DNA of 64,000 nt from Gp6-AA40 sp035492455. GTDB lineage: Bacteria > Acidobacteriota > Vicinamibacteria > Vicinamibacterales > UBA2999. Shown in pieces: positions 24,301 to 32,534 of this stretch. Positions within the stretch are counted from its first letter, which is position 1; the number at the start of each line of letters is the position of its first letter. The notes beneath the pieces are model-generated. The model saw nothing but the letters and a program-made list of their open reading frames with translations. It made no database searches and was not told the origin of the DNA. Made by a program: the position numbers and the translations under genes. The stretch is taken from NCBI GenBank assembly GCA_035492455.1, contig DATJJE010000071.1, positions 186,001 through 250,000 of the forward strand, in the 5' to 3' direction.

Positions 24301-24388
24301 CCTTGACGCCGTAAGCGGCAACTGCGGCCGTGAGTGCGAGGACCGGTAGACGTTTCCTGACGCAGAACTCGATTAACCGACGGAGCAT
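21302..24388 (-). CDS. HME-type RND heavy-metal efflux pump (CzcA-like)
   Basis: A 1028-residue pump with the RND layout: TM1 near residues 14-33, porter loop 1, TM2-6, porter loop 2 and TM8-12. The proton-relay helix TM4 reads GAVDFGILVDGAVVLVENV, with the two Asp and Glu of CzcA/CnrA-type divalent-cation exporters; Cu/Ag pumps (CusA) have a different TM4 and Met clusters, which I do not see. Likely substrates are therefore Zn, Co, Ni or Cd. The ATG overlaps the stop of the preceding adaptor gene by one base. Confidence 0.95.
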   Translation of the reverse strand: MLRRLIEFCVRKRLPVLALTAAVAAYGVKAYLDLPVEAFPDVTNLQVQVIAQLAGLAPEEIERQVTVPLERVLNGTPQMVLMRSESLFGLSLVTLTFDDNADPFRSRAIVNERMQEADLPEGVEVKLAPEATPLGEVYQFHVTSDRHTDEEMRSELEWTISRILRQVPGVADVVTFGGYLREIHVELDPSRLLAHDLTTTDVTNALEQSNRNVGGGFLVHGDQQLTIRGVGYLLNPRDVQAVVLKSEHGTPVTIGDVSRVTLSHMPRLGTVGYNLQNNIAEGFVLMRRGENPSLVLDGVHEKVAELNTNILPKGMRIEPFYDRTTLVEHTLATVHHNLLFGALLVISVVWLFLRSFKCSLIVASVIPLALLIAFIGLTLIHLPANLISMGAVDFGILVDGAVVLVENVLHEAQAQKPKRRRDLLGLIIHSAIDVARPTFFAMAIIIAALIPVFTLQRVEGRIFRPLSLTYSFALLGALVFALTIVPALCALALRVKDTEVNEPAPLVRMRSAYAHAVGWLIGHRLAVAGAVVVLLAATGIVASRLGSEFLPELDEGDLVIFVEMPPSIALDRGTEVLTEVRRRLLQFPEVLETMSEQGRPEDGTDDEGVNMSETFVHIAPREQWRRGWDKDRLIEAMRASLTEIPGVSYNFSQPIKDNVEEAVSGVRGQVVLKVFGTDLDVMKTTLEKCVASLTKVSGVVDLGLYRDATIPQLQIVLDRGALARAGINVGAAQDVVRTALGGDVPTEYWQNERPVPVRVIFPLPEREDEERIGNILVRAADGGHVPLREVARIDKAMGKAAINRESNSRVLALKFNIEGRDMGSVVADAMAAVKRDVSVPEGNFLVWGGEFENQKRALARLAIIVPFSFLVVFALLYTALGSVASASAVLLVAPLAMSGGVFGLAFAHIPLSVSAAVGFIALLGQVCLASLLVVSAVDDRRRRGEEMLPALSHGAATRFRAVLMTAMLAILGLTPMAISTGVGSETQRPFAVVIISGLFTAVAVTLFVLPTVYSLVVRRIPALEAAED

Positions 24389-25503
24389 TACAGGAGCTGG
24401 TCGGCCGAACCATCGAGCAGGAGCGCGCCGCGGACCACGACCTTGTCTCCTGGTGAGATACCCGAGACGATGCGCACGCGACCAGTCTCCGCGTGCGGTG
24501 CGACGACAACGGGACGTCGGACGAACGTGAGCGGATCCTTTTCGACGTAGACGAACGACTCCTTGCCGTCCTTGATGAGGACCGCTTCGGTCGGCAGTGT
24601 GAGATCGGTTGCCACGCCGTCAATCTGGACGCGTCCGTACATGCCAGGTCGCAGCTCTCCCGGTGCGTGCTCAACCGCGATGCGAACGGGAGCGGTCCGA
24701 AGGCCTGTGGCGACGACCGTGCCGATCGACGCGACATGACCCTCAAGCATCCCATTCACGGACGAGAGCTGCACGTGCGCGCGAGCCGCGTCGCGTACGA
24801 GCGACAGGTCCCGTTCGAACACATCCGCGACGATCCAGATCGCCGACGGGTCGCCGACCTCGACGACAGGCTCGCTGCCTTTCTGTACCGTCATGCCGAC
24901 ATTCGCCCGCCGGCCGATGACGGTGCCGCTGATTGGCGAGCGGAGGACGACGGCCGTGCCGCTGCCCATGCCGATAAACGCGACATCGGCCTGGACGCGC
25001 GAGAGTTCTGCCTCGAGCTCCGATACACGCGTTTCCGCGGCGATGCGTTCGCGTTCGGTGCCGACGCCCTGCTGCAGCATGCGATTCTGGCGATCGAGCG
25101 CGCTGCGTGCCTCGCGCAGCGACGCGGTCGCCGACTCGACGGCAGCGCGCATCTCGGCGGCGTCCGGGCAGTCGAGGGTCAGCAGCGCGTCGCCTTCGCT
25201 CACCCGCTGGCCGATTTGAACACTGACCTTGACGATCCGTCCGTCGAGCGGCGCGCCAAGCTGCGACACCGCGCCGTCGCGGAAATCCACGCGCGCGGGA
25301 GCGCTGACCGATTCACCGCTCTTCGCGCCCGATACCGTCTCGGTCGCGATGAACGGCCGCGAGGCTTCACGGATGTGAACGAACCCGTCATCGTGCAAAG
25401 GAGGGATTTCGCGCGGCGGGCGTTCGGCGGCGGCGGGCGCGGAGCAGGCGGCAAGAGGGTGAACGATCAGAGGGCAGATCACGATCCATACGCTGGCACG
25501 CAT
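24388..25503 (-). CDS. RND periplasmic adaptor (membrane fusion) lipoprotein, CzcB-like
   Basis: A 371-residue adaptor. A signal with lipobox PLAAC anchors it. Order: beta-barrel/lipoyl half (GRIVKVSVQIGQRVSEGDAL), alpha-hairpin of heptads about 135-185 (ESATASLREARSALDRQNRM), second lipoyl half (VLRSPISGTVIGRRANVGMT), beta-barrel domain and membrane-proximal domain ending GDKVVVRGALLLDGSADQLL. The ATG at 25503 is chosen; a TTG six codons earlier is possible. First gene of the efflux operon; no metal regulator is adjacent. Confidence 0.93.
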   Translation of the reverse strand: MRASVWIVICPLIVHPLAACSAPAAAERPPREIPPLHDDGFVHIREASRPFIATETVSGAKSGESVSAPARVDFRDGAVSQLGAPLDGRIVKVSVQIGQRVSEGDALLTLDCPDAAEMRAAVESATASLREARSALDRQNRMLQQGVGTERERIAAETRVSELEAELSRVQADVAFIGMGSGTAVVLRSPISGTVIGRRANVGMTVQKGSEPVVEVGDPSAIWIVADVFERDLSLVRDAARAHVQLSSVNGMLEGHVASIGTVVATGLRTAPVRIAVEHAPGELRPGMYGRVQIDGVATDLTLPTEAVLIKDGKESFVYVEKDPLTFVRRPVVVAPHAETGRVRIVSGISPGDKVVVRGALLLDGSADQLL

Positions 25504-25652
25504 GTACCGCTGCGAGCGCAAACCTCAGTCCAGATCGATGCGGCGATCACCCTTGTGTTTTCCACCACTTACAAGGAATTGGCTCGTCTCTTTGGCCGCA
25601 CAACTGACCCACCCGGGCAATCCCGCCACAGCACGTAGGTCAGAATCAGGCG
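25504..25652. other. Divergent intergenic region
   Basis: 149 bases between the efflux operon and the glycosyltransferase, reading in opposite directions, so both promoters should lie here. I find no clear -35/-10 pair or operator palindrome. Confidence 0.4.
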
Positions 25653-26975
25653 GTGAGCCGGATTCTGATCACGAGCTGGGGATCGTACGGCGACGTGTAT
25701 CCGTACGTCGGGCTGGCGCTCGCGTTGAGGGCGGCCGGGCATCATCCTGTGATCGTGATGCCCGAGTTCTATCGTCCGCTCCTGGAATCGCTCGAGTTCG
25801 AGTTCCATTCCGCTGGTCCGGCGATCGATCCGAGCGATCGTGCACTCGTCGAGCGCGTCATGGATCCAGTCCGCGGGTCCGATGTGCTGCTGAGAGGCAT
25901 CCTGATGCCGGCCCTGCGAGCCGACTACGAGGCGCTCGATGCCGTCGCGCGTGACGTTGACGTGATGGTGACGCATCCCATCACATTTGCCGCGCCAGTC
26001 ATTGCACAGGCACGCCAGCTGCCCTGGATCTCGACGGTGCTTGCGCCGATGTCGTTCTTCTCGCCGACGGACATTCCCGTGCTCGCCCCGGCACCATTTC
26101 TGGCGCACCTCTCCCACTTCGGCCCGTGGTATGGCCGTGCAGTCGCCAGTCTCGTGCGCCGCTCCACGCGTAGCTGGATGAAGCCAGTGTTCGACTTGCG
26201 GCGCGACCTTCGACTACCGCCCGGCGCTCATCCACTGTTTGAAGGACAGTTCTCCCCGACGCTGACGCTCGCGCTCTTCTCGCGCGCACTCGCGGACCCG
26301 CAGCCCGACTGGCCGGCAAACGTCGTGGTGACCGGATTCGTTTTCTACAACGGCACAGAGACGCACCTCGTGCCGGATCTCGAAGCATTCCTCAACGCAG
26401 GCTCGCCGCCGGTCGTGTTCACGCTCGGGACGTCAGCAGTGGTAGCGGCAGGACGGTTCTACGACGAGAGCGTCGAGGCGGTCAGACGGGTCGGTGTTCG
26501 TGCGGTGCTGCTGACCGGCGGCTTCGAACAAAACCGTCCGCACGGAACGCTTCCTCCGGGGGTGCTGCTCGTCGATCGAGCGCCTCACCAGTTGCTGTTT
26601 CCGCGCGCCGCGGCGATCGTCCACCAGGGTGGTGCGGGAACGCTGGCGCAGGCCCTCCGCGCCGGCAAGCCCATGCTCGTCGTTCCGCACGCCCACGACC
26701 AGCCCGACAACGCGGCGCGCGTCGTACGGCGCGGTGTCGCGCGGATGGTACTGCCCCGGAAGTATCGTGGTGTGCGCGTCGCGCGCGAACTCGATCGGCT
26801 GCTCACGGATAGCGCGATGGCAACGCGTGCTGCCGAGGTCGCTGAGCTTGTGCGCGGCGAAGGTGGAGCGGCGGCTGCGGCCGCCGCGATTGAACACGCT
26901 TGTGCTACTCTCGTGCGCGGCAACGCGAACGACTCACGGGACGTTTCTCAATCAAGGAGAGAGCTCGATGCGTAA
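25653..26975 (+). CDS. Glycosyltransferase, GT1 (UGT/MGT-like)
   Basis: A 440-residue GT-B fold enzyme. The N-terminus ILITSWGSYGDVYPYVGLAL is the acceptor-side loop of GT1 enzymes (GSxGDxxP). The C-terminal donor site shows VVFTLGTSAVV, then APHQLLFPRAAAIVHQGGAG, the HxGGxGT-type UGT signature, and PMLVVPHAHDQPDNA with the DQ pair that contacts the sugar. It likely transfers a sugar from a nucleotide donor to a lipid or secondary metabolite. The start is GTG at 25653. Its last codons overlap the next gene's ATG by 8 bases. Confidence 0.92.
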   Translation: MSRILITSWGSYGDVYPYVGLALALRAAGHHPVIVMPEFYRPLLESLEFEFHSAGPAIDPSDRALVERVMDPVRGSDVLLRGILMPALRADYEALDAVARDVDVMVTHPITFAAPVIAQARQLPWISTVLAPMSFFSPTDIPVLAPAPFLAHLSHFGPWYGRAVASLVRRSTRSWMKPVFDLRRDLRLPPGAHPLFEGQFSPTLTLALFSRALADPQPDWPANVVVTGFVFYNGTETHLVPDLEAFLNAGSPPVVFTLGTSAVVAAGRFYDESVEAVRRVGVRAVLLTGGFEQNRPHGTLPPGVLLVDRAPHQLLFPRAAAIVHQGGAGTLAQALRAGKPMLVVPHAHDQPDNAARVVRRGVARMVLPRKYRGVRVARELDRLLTDSAMATRAAEVAELVRGEGGAAAAAAAIEHACATLVRGNANDSRDVSQSRRELDA

Positions 26976-27711
26976 GCACACAACTATTGTTTTGGCGCTC
27001 GCGCTGTCGGCGCTCGTTGCGACAGCCACCTTCGGTCAAGGTGGTGGCGGCGGTCAGCGAGGCGGCGGTGGCGGGGCACCAGGCGGCGGCGGCCAGGGTG
27101 GCGGCGGCGCTCGTGGTCCTCAGCAGCCGATGAGTTTTTTCATCACCAGTGTGGGTAAAGGCGACGGCGCGAACTACGGCGGTGTCGCCGGCGCGGATGC
27201 GTATTGTCAGCAGATGGCGACCGCTGCGGGGCGTGGCGGAGCGACGTGGCACGCCTACCTGAGCACGCAGGGACCAGGCGCCGTGAACGCGCGCGATCGC
27301 ATCGGCAGGGGCCCCTGGTACAACGCAAGGGGCCAGATTATCGCAATGGACCTCGGCGTGCTGCACGGCGACACCATTGATCAGGCCCGGGTCGGCAACG
27401 CCATGGGCAAGCAGATCTCGCTTACCGAGAAGGGCACGGTCAACAACGGCGTGGGTGACATGCCGAACACGCACGACATCCTCACGGGTTCGCGCCCGGA
27501 CGGCACGGCGTATACCGACGGCATGGACCACACCTGCAACAACTACATGAGCAACGCCGACGGCATGGGGCAGGTGCAGCTCGGACACTCGGATAAGCAG
27601 GGTGGCAACAACAGCTCGTGGAATTCGGCGCACGGCAGCCGTGGCTGCAGCCAGCCGAACCTCGTTGCGACCGGCGGCGCAGGGCTGTTGTACTGCTTCG
27701 CCGTGAACTAG
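26968..27711 (+). CDS. Secreted lectin-like protein with Gly-rich N-terminus
   Basis: A 247-residue protein: signal peptide to about residue 23, then a low-complexity Gly/Arg/Gln stretch (24-52), then a lectin-like domain. FFITSVGKGDGANYGGVAGA, AYCQQMA, TWHAYLS and DRIGRGPWYN form a C-type-lectin-like/DUF1554 pattern. Cysteines at AYCQ, HTCNN, RGCSQ and LYCF could make two disulfides. It has a good GGAGAG site and overlaps the glycosyltransferase end, so they are probably cotranscribed. The ligand is unknown. Confidence 0.75.
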   Translation: MRKHTTIVLALALSALVATATFGQGGGGGQRGGGGGAPGGGGQGGGGARGPQQPMSFFITSVGKGDGANYGGVAGADAYCQQMATAAGRGGATWHAYLSTQGPGAVNARDRIGRGPWYNARGQIIAMDLGVLHGDTIDQARVGNAMGKQISLTEKGTVNNGVGDMPNTHDILTGSRPDGTAYTDGMDHTCNNYMSNADGMGQVQLGHSDKQGGNNSSWNSAHGSRGCSQPNLVATGGAGLLYCFAVN

Positions 27712-27715
27712 GAAG

Positions 27716-27783
27716 ATCCAAGTTCCACGTTCCAAGTTCCAAGATCCAATTCGTATTGGGATTTGGAGCTTGGAGCTTGGAGC
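27716..27783. repeat. Tandem-palindromic border repeat (CCAAGTTCC / TTGGAGC)
   Basis: One arm has four near-copies of a 9-10-base unit (CCAAGTTCC, CACGTTCC, AAGTTCC, AAGATCC) and the other three copies of TTGGAGC. The arms are roughly complementary, separated by a short AT-rich centre. It fills the whole gap between two convergent genes and probably folds as a terminator. Confidence 0.65.
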
Positions 27784-30189
27784 TTAGGCCATAGCCACCG
27801 CAGCGGCCATTACCCGATCAATCACCTCGAACAATTCAACGGGTTTCACCGGCTTGGCGACGTAGCCGTCCATGTCGGCGTCGAGACAGCGCTGACGGTC
27901 TCCCTGCATGGCGTGTGCGGTGAGCGCGATGATCGGCACGCGCCCGCTGGCGGTCTCACGCTCGCGTTTACGGATCAGGGTCGTCGCCTCGAAGCCGTCC
28001 ATCTCCGGCATCTGCAGATCCATCAGCACCAGGTCGAATGAATCGCGCAACATGGTTTCGCACGCTTCGCGGCCGTTGGCCACGAGGATCGGCGTGTGGC
28101 CACGCCGCTCGAGCAGATGCTGGGCGAGCTTCTGGTTGACGGGGTTGTCTTCCGCGACGAGTACGCGCAGGCGTCGCGCTGCACGCATCGGCGTGACCGC
28201 GGGCGCCGCTGGCTCCTGATCCACGCACACACGCGACCCGATGACCGTGCGAATCGCTTCGAGCAGCGCCTGTTGACCGACAGGCTTGACGAGAAAGCCA
28301 TTGATCACCGTCGCATGCGCGCTGTCCTGCGGCTGGTCCGCCGATGTCAGCAGGAGCATCGGCGTTGTCGCGCATGTTGTTGACTGACGCAGAGAGGCAG
28401 CAACTTGAAGCCCTGACGTTCCCGCGATGTTCATGTCGATGAGCGCCAGGGAAAAGGCGCGCGGCGCGGATTGAACAACGCGTGCCGCCTCCTCTGCGTC
28501 GCCGATCGCGACCGCCTGCATCCCCCAGCTTGAAAGCAATTCGACGAGAATTCTCCGGTTCGTCGCGTTGTCGTCTACGACGAGCGCCGGTAGATTCACC
28601 AGTTCGTCGGGGCGCGGCAAAAATCGCGGCGCGATGACCTGAGCACTGATCGGCAGCGTGACGACGAAGTGGAAGGCACTGCCACGGTGCGGCTCGCTTT
28701 CCACCCATATGCGGCCGCCCATCAGCTCCACGAGCTGCTGGCAGATGGTGAGGCCGAGGCCGGTGCCGCCGTACTGGCGCGTCGTCGAGCCATCGCCCTG
28801 AGTGAAGGCTTTGAAGATCGTCGCCTGCTTCTCGGGCGAGATACCGATGCCGGTGTCGATCACGCTGAAGCGCAGCGTGGCCTGGCCGTCCTCGCGCAGT
28901 CGGGTTCGTTCGACGCGCAGGAGAATCTCTCCGCGATCCGTGAATTTGACCGCGTTGCTGGTCAGGTTCACGAGTATTTGCCGCAGCCGGTGCGGATCGC
29001 CGACCAGCGAATCAGGGACGGAGGGCCGCACGTCGACCATCAGCTCGCACCTCTTCTCGTGTGCGCGCAGCGCGAACGGCTTGAGGGTTTCGTCGAGCAT
29101 CTGCCGCACGGAGAAATCGATCGACTCCATGTGCAGCTTGCCGGCCTCGATCTTTGAGAAATCGAGGACGTCGTTGAGGATGAGGAGCAGCGTTTCCGCC
29201 GAGCGGTGCACCGTCTGCAGATAATCGCGCTGCACAGCGCTGAGCGGCGTATTCAGCGCCAGCTCGGTCATGCCGATGATGCCGTTCATCGGCGTGCGAA
29301 TCTCGTGGCTCATGTTCGCGAGGAACTCGCTCTTGGCGCGGTTCGCGTCTTCGGCCGCGTCTTTCGCGCGCAGCAGCGCCGCGATCGCCTGTTCGCGCTC
29401 CTGTGACAGCGTCTTTAGATCCGTCGCCATTTGATTCAGGCTGTGCGCGAGCTCGCCGAAGTCATCGCTGCGCGGCAGGGCAATCATCGTGTTCCAGTCG
29501 CCGGCGCCGATGCGGATGGCGCCGCGCTGCAGCATGCGCAGCCGCCGCGCGACGGATTCTGCCATCGTCACGGCGCCCACCATGATGAACAGAGCGCATG
29601 CGATGAGCCAGGCAATCGTCAGATTATTCGTACGGCCTGTTGCCTCGATCATCGCGGCGTTCTGTCCCAGGAGAATCCGCCGCCGCTCCGCCGTGATGCG
29701 ATCGACAATGGCCACGAAATCGCGTCCCGCGGCTTCGAAATCCTGATGCCGCTGCACAATCGACGGTCCGCGCGCGCCATCCGAGCGCAGGCCGACGCCG
29801 AGCGCCTTGATGCGCTCGCTCGCGCGCTGCATATCGGCGATTTCGGCACGATCCCACCCGGCGCGTTCCCACACGACACGAATCTGGTCGAGGCTGCTGT
29901 TGAGATCGCTGGTGGCCGCCACGATTTCATTCTCTTCGTCGTGCATCCGTGCGGCGTTCCGAACCGGATCTTCCAGTCGGAACAGCCCGTAATCGGTAGC
30001 CGCGGAGATGATGCGAAGTCCAGAGAACTTGATGGCGTAGAGTTGCTGGATGACGGGCCCGGCGTTGAGCAGTGTCTCGCGCTGCGTCGCGCGGACGCGC
30101 CGGCCGTTCGCGATCCCGAGATAGCCCGCCGAGCCGATCAGCGCGATGCTTACGGCGGCAAAGAGGAGGAGACGGGTACGAATGCGCAT
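27784..30189 (-). CDS. Hybrid sensor histidine kinase with two receiver domains
   Basis: An 801-residue membrane kinase. TM1 at about 8-25, a helical periplasmic sensor of about 165 residues, TM2 at about 192-210, HAMP 210-262, HisKA with FLANMSHEIRTPMNG (His295), HATPase_c about 395-520 with FSVIDTGIGIS and GTGLGLTI, receiver 1 about 540-655 (VVDDN, ALIDMN) and receiver 2 about 680-795 (VAEDN, LVLMDLQMPEMDG). No Hpt domain follows, so a separate phosphotransfer protein is expected. The ATG at 30189 starts the first helix. Signal unknown. Confidence 0.93.
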   Translation of the reverse strand: MRIRTRLLLFAAVSIALIGSAGYLGIANGRRVRATQRETLLNAGPVIQQLYAIKFSGLRIISAATDYGLFRLEDPVRNAARMHDEENEIVAATSDLNSSLDQIRVVWERAGWDRAEIADMQRASERIKALGVGLRSDGARGPSIVQRHQDFEAAGRDFVAIVDRITAERRRILLGQNAAMIEATGRTNNLTIAWLIACALFIMVGAVTMAESVARRLRMLQRGAIRIGAGDWNTMIALPRSDDFGELAHSLNQMATDLKTLSQEREQAIAALLRAKDAAEDANRAKSEFLANMSHEIRTPMNGIIGMTELALNTPLSAVQRDYLQTVHRSAETLLLILNDVLDFSKIEAGKLHMESIDFSVRQMLDETLKPFALRAHEKRCELMVDVRPSVPDSLVGDPHRLRQILVNLTSNAVKFTDRGEILLRVERTRLREDGQATLRFSVIDTGIGISPEKQATIFKAFTQGDGSTTRQYGGTGLGLTICQQLVELMGGRIWVESEPHRGSAFHFVVTLPISAQVIAPRFLPRPDELVNLPALVVDDNATNRRILVELLSSWGMQAVAIGDAEEAARVVQSAPRAFSLALIDMNIAGTSGLQVAASLRQSTTCATTPMLLLTSADQPQDSAHATVINGFLVKPVGQQALLEAIRTVIGSRVCVDQEPAAPAVTPMRAARRLRVLVAEDNPVNQKLAQHLLERRGHTPILVANGREACETMLRDSFDLVLMDLQMPEMDGFEATTLIRKRERETASGRVPIIALTAHAMQGDRQRCLDADMDGYVAKPVKPVELFEVIDRVMAAAVAMA

Positions 30190-30283
30190 CGGGGAAACCG
30201 TGCGCACGGTGCAGCATCCGTTCCGCGGTGATGCAGGCGGAAGCGTGTGGAACTGGTAAGAAATCGTGCGCCGCGCACGCCGA

Positions 30284-31384
30284 TCAGCGTGCAACCGTGC
30301 GGATACGCCCGTCCGTCGCTGCCGGCTCCTGCTGCGTCAAACAATGGAGCGTCCCGAGGCCCCACACCAGATCCACGGCGTGAATCCCGACGACGTGCCG
30401 GTCGGGCATGAGCGACGCCAGGGTAGTGAGCGCGCTGCGGTCGCTCGGGTCGTTGAACGTCGGCACAATCACAACGTCATTCGCAATATAAAAGTTTGCG
30501 TAGCTGGCGGGCAGGCGTTCGCCCTTCATGATCACGGGCCGGGGGAATGGAAGCTTGACGATGCGCAACGGCCGAGTACCGGCGCGTGCCACCTGCTCGA
30601 GTCGTTTGAGATTGTCGATCGAGCGCGCGTGATTCTCGTCGGCGGGGTCGTCTTCGACCGCGAGCACGATGGTATCCGGCGCGACGAACCGTGCGACATC
30701 GTCGACGTGACCGTGCGTGTCGTCGCCCACGCACCCTTCGCCAAGCCAGATCGTCTGCGTGATGCCGAGCCAATCGCCGAAAATCCGCTCGTAATCGGCG
30801 CGCGTGAGGCCCGGATTCCGTACCTGCACGTCGCTGAGCAGCCATTCTTCGGTCACGAGCATCAACCCTTCGCCGTTGACCTCGATGCCGCCGCCCTCGA
30901 GCACGATCCGCTCCCCTCGACTCGCTCCGCTCGCTCGAGGCGAGCCAGCAGGGCGTGTTGGCTCAACGCGCGCAAGTCCCGTGATGCGGGCCATCGCTTC
31001 GCCGACGTGGATGTCGCGCTGCCAGTTGTCATATTTCGCCCAGCCGTTGAACGCCCAGTTCACCAGAACGACACGGCCCTCGTCGTCGATCGCCGCCGTT
31101 GGCGCCGAGTCGCGCAGCCACACGCGGTCGGTTGGCACGAGGTGAAGCCCGACGCGGTCGGCGCGCACGGCGTGTGCATCGATTGCCGCCTGTGCGTCCG
31201 CCAAGACTGCCGCATCGTGGCAGAGCACCTCAATCTGCTCGTGGTTGGCGAGGACGCGGACGATCTCCGCGTAGACCCACGGGATTGATCCCAGCTTGCC
31301 CGGCCAGTCGGGTTCGTGATGCGGCCAGGCGATCCATGTCGCCCGATGAGGTGCCCACTCCGCGGGCATGCGTAAGCGCTTCAC
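30284..31384 (-). CDS. aguA: Agmatine deiminase
   Basis: A 366-residue member of the PAD_porph/agmatine deiminase family, converting agmatine to N-carbamoylputrescine. The family start MPAEWAPHRATWIAWP is followed by VWLRDSAPT, GDDTHGHVDD (substrate Asp and catalytic His) and the nucleophile C348 in GLGTLHCLTQQ. The ATG at 31369 is an alternative to the GTG at 31384. Residues about 143-158 (TRPAGSPRASGASRGE) form a non-family insertion encoded by a CTCGCTCCGCTCGCTC-type repeat. It follows aguB on the same strand with a 30-base gap. Confidence 0.95.
   Translation of the reverse strand: MKRLRMPAEWAPHRATWIAWPHHEPDWPGKLGSIPWVYAEIVRVLANHEQIEVLCHDAAVLADAQAAIDAHAVRADRVGLHLVPTDRVWLRDSAPTAAIDDEGRVVLVNWAFNGWAKYDNWQRDIHVGEAMARITGLARVEPTRPAGSPRASGASRGERIVLEGGGIEVNGEGLMLVTEEWLLSDVQVRNPGLTRADYERIFGDWLGITQTIWLGEGCVGDDTHGHVDDVARFVAPDTIVLAVEDDPADENHARSIDNLKRLEQVARAGTRPLRIVKLPFPRPVIMKGERLPASYANFYIANDVVIVPTFNDPSDRSALTTLASLMPDRHVVGIHAVDLVWGLGTLHCLTQQEPAATDGRIRTVAR
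30905..30965. repeat. Repeat-derived insertion within aguA
   Basis: The DNA contains CTCGACTCGCTCCGCTCGCT, then CGAGGCGAGCCAGCAGGGCG. The first part is a tandem CTCGCT repeat with internal symmetry, and the second resembles the GAGCCCCGTCGGGGTCGCC palindrome near 59,490. Both fall in a surface-loop position of the enzyme and stay in frame. Confidence 0.45.
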
Positions 31385-31414
31385 GCTTCTGAGTTCTCGC
31401 TGCTCAGTTCGTGT

Positions 31415-32353
31415 TCAGTTTCCGTGTTCGGCCGTTCCAATATAGCGACTGAGGATGGAGCCGTACGCGTCAACGCGGCGATCGCGAAGAAACGGCCAGT
31501 TGCGGCGGACTGATTCGATCAGCGCCGGATCGCATTTCGCGACGATGATCTCCTCCTGTTCTCCCGCTTCGGCAACGTATCGACCGAAGGGATCGGCGAT
31601 GAAGGAGTGACCGAAGAACGTGATTCCATTCGTGCCGGGTTCGTCCTCGTGCCCGATGCGATTCGGCGACGCGACGTAGACGCCGTTGGCGATTGCATGC
31701 GCGCGCTGAATGGTGCGCCATGCTTCTACCTGCGCGGCGCCCCATTCATCCTTTTCGGCCGGGTGCCAGCCGATGGCGGTAGGGTAGAAGAGCACCTGCG
31801 CGCCGAGCAGCGTCGTGATACGCGCGGCTTCCGGATACCACTGGTCCCAGCAGATCAGCACGCCGATGGTCGCGTAGCGCGTCTTCCACACCTTGAATCC
31901 GTTGGCTTCGCCCTTCAATTCTCCGTGGTTGTCGAAGTGACCGTCGCCGGGTGTGAAGTAATACTTCTCGTAGAAGAGCGGATCGTCCGGAATATGCATC
32001 TTGCGATAGACGCCCAGCAGGGAACCGTCGGCGTCAATGACCGCGGCAGAATTGCGGTAGATGCCGGCCGTCTGCCGCTCGAAGATGGGAACGACGATGA
32101 CGACCTGCAGCTCGCGCGCGATCGCCTGCATGCGCTCAGTTGTCGGACCAGGGATCGGTTCGGCCAGGTCGAAGCGGTCGCACTGCTGTGCCTTGCAGAA
32201 ATACGTCGCGTTGAATAGCTCCTTCAGGCAGAGAATCTGCGCGCCGCGGGCCGCCGCCTGCCGCACCAGCCGCTCCGCCCGCGCCACGTTTTCCGCGACA
32301 TCGTCTGTTGCATGGTCCTGGATGATGCCGATGCTGAATGGGGTAGCCGCCAC
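31415..32353 (-). CDS. aguB: N-carbamoylputrescine amidase
   Basis: A 312-residue nitrilase-superfamily amidase producing putrescine, CO2 and ammonia. The catalytic triad is E45 (CLKELFNATYF), K118 (YRKMHIPDDP) and C168 (VLICWDQWYPEAAR). The substrate-region sequence PDDPLFYEKYYFTPGD is typical of AguB rather than of other nitrilases. It starts at GTG 32353, only 24 bases from the divergent leader ORF. With aguA it forms the arginine-decarboxylase-dependent putrescine route. Confidence 0.97.
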   Translation of the reverse strand: MAATPFSIGIIQDHATDDVAENVARAERLVRQAAARGAQILCLKELFNATYFCKAQQCDRFDLAEPIPGPTTERMQAIARELQVVIVVPIFERQTAGIYRNSAAVIDADGSLLGVYRKMHIPDDPLFYEKYYFTPGDGHFDNHGELKGEANGFKVWKTRYATIGVLICWDQWYPEAARITTLLGAQVLFYPTAIGWHPAEKDEWGAAQVEAWRTIQRAHAIANGVYVASPNRIGHEDEPGTNGITFFGHSFIADPFGRYVAEAGEQEEIIVAKCDPALIESVRRNWPFLRDRRVDAYGSILSRYIGTAEHGN

Positions 32354-32361
32354 AACTGTTA

Positions 32362-32370
32362 TGGTATGAT
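32362..32370 (+). promoter_or_regulatory. Extended -10 promoter for the poly-Cys leader
   Basis: TGGTATGAT is an extended -10 (TGn plus TATGAT, hexamer at 32365-32370). No good -35 is seen, which extended -10 promoters tolerate. Transcription would start about 7 bases on, at or next to the ATG at 32378, making the leader ORF leaderless. Confidence 0.6.
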
Positions 32371-32377
32371 TTTCCGA

Positions 32378-32488
32378 ATGTTTTCAGGTTCTTCGCCGGT
32401 TTTGGGCCTGATTCGACCGGTTCCGCGTGCCTGCGCGTGTATCTGCATGTGTAGCGCCCTGGCCTGCGTGACCTGGTCGATGGCCTAA
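32378..32488 (+). CDS. Cysteine-rich leader peptide (36 codons)
   Basis: A short ORF, ATG to TAA, encoding a 36-residue peptide whose second half reads RACACICMCSALACVTWSMA. Cysteines fall at 19, 21, 23, 25 and 30: four alternate codons, then a fifth. Chance runs of Cys codons this dense are very rare. The ORF starts about 7 bases after a -10 hexamer with no ribosome binding site, so it is probably leaderless. It ends just before overlapping antiterminator and terminator helices and lies upstream of a sulfite reductase operon. It matches the logic of a ribosome-stalling leader peptide sensing charged tRNA-Cys; known analogues are the poly-Cys leaderless ORFs of mycobacteria. Thr appears only once, so threonine sensing is unlikely. 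Confidence 0.75.
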   Translation: MFSGSSPVLGLIRPVPRACACICMCSALACVTWSMA

Positions 32489-32534
32489 CGGATCCCGACA
32501 GGAACCCGAACATCACCAGGCCCGCCGACCAGTC
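32470..32534 (+). promoter_or_regulatory. Candidate antiterminator helix of the attenuator
   Basis: GACCTGGTCGATGGCC (32470-32485), the last codons of the leader ORF after the Cys run, pairs with GGCCCGCCGACCAGTC (32519-32534) through CTGGTCG/CGACCAG and GGCC/GGCC. That second segment contains the 5' arm of the terminator, so the two structures exclude each other. A ribosome stalled on the Cys codons leaves 32470-32485 free; one that reaches the stop codon covers it. Confidence 0.65.

Noticed and set aside
21302..24388. CusA-type copper/silver pump
   Set aside because: TM4 has the CzcA-like Asp/Asp/Glu pattern, and no methionine clusters for Cu/Ag were seen.
24493..25638. A 381-codon plus-strand frame opposite the CzcB-like adaptor
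   Set aside because: Arg/Asp-rich shadow; the minus strand carries a complete adaptor with signal and lipoyl halves.
27716..27783. CRISPR array
   Set aside because: Units are under 11 bases and drift, with no unique spacers and no cas genes.
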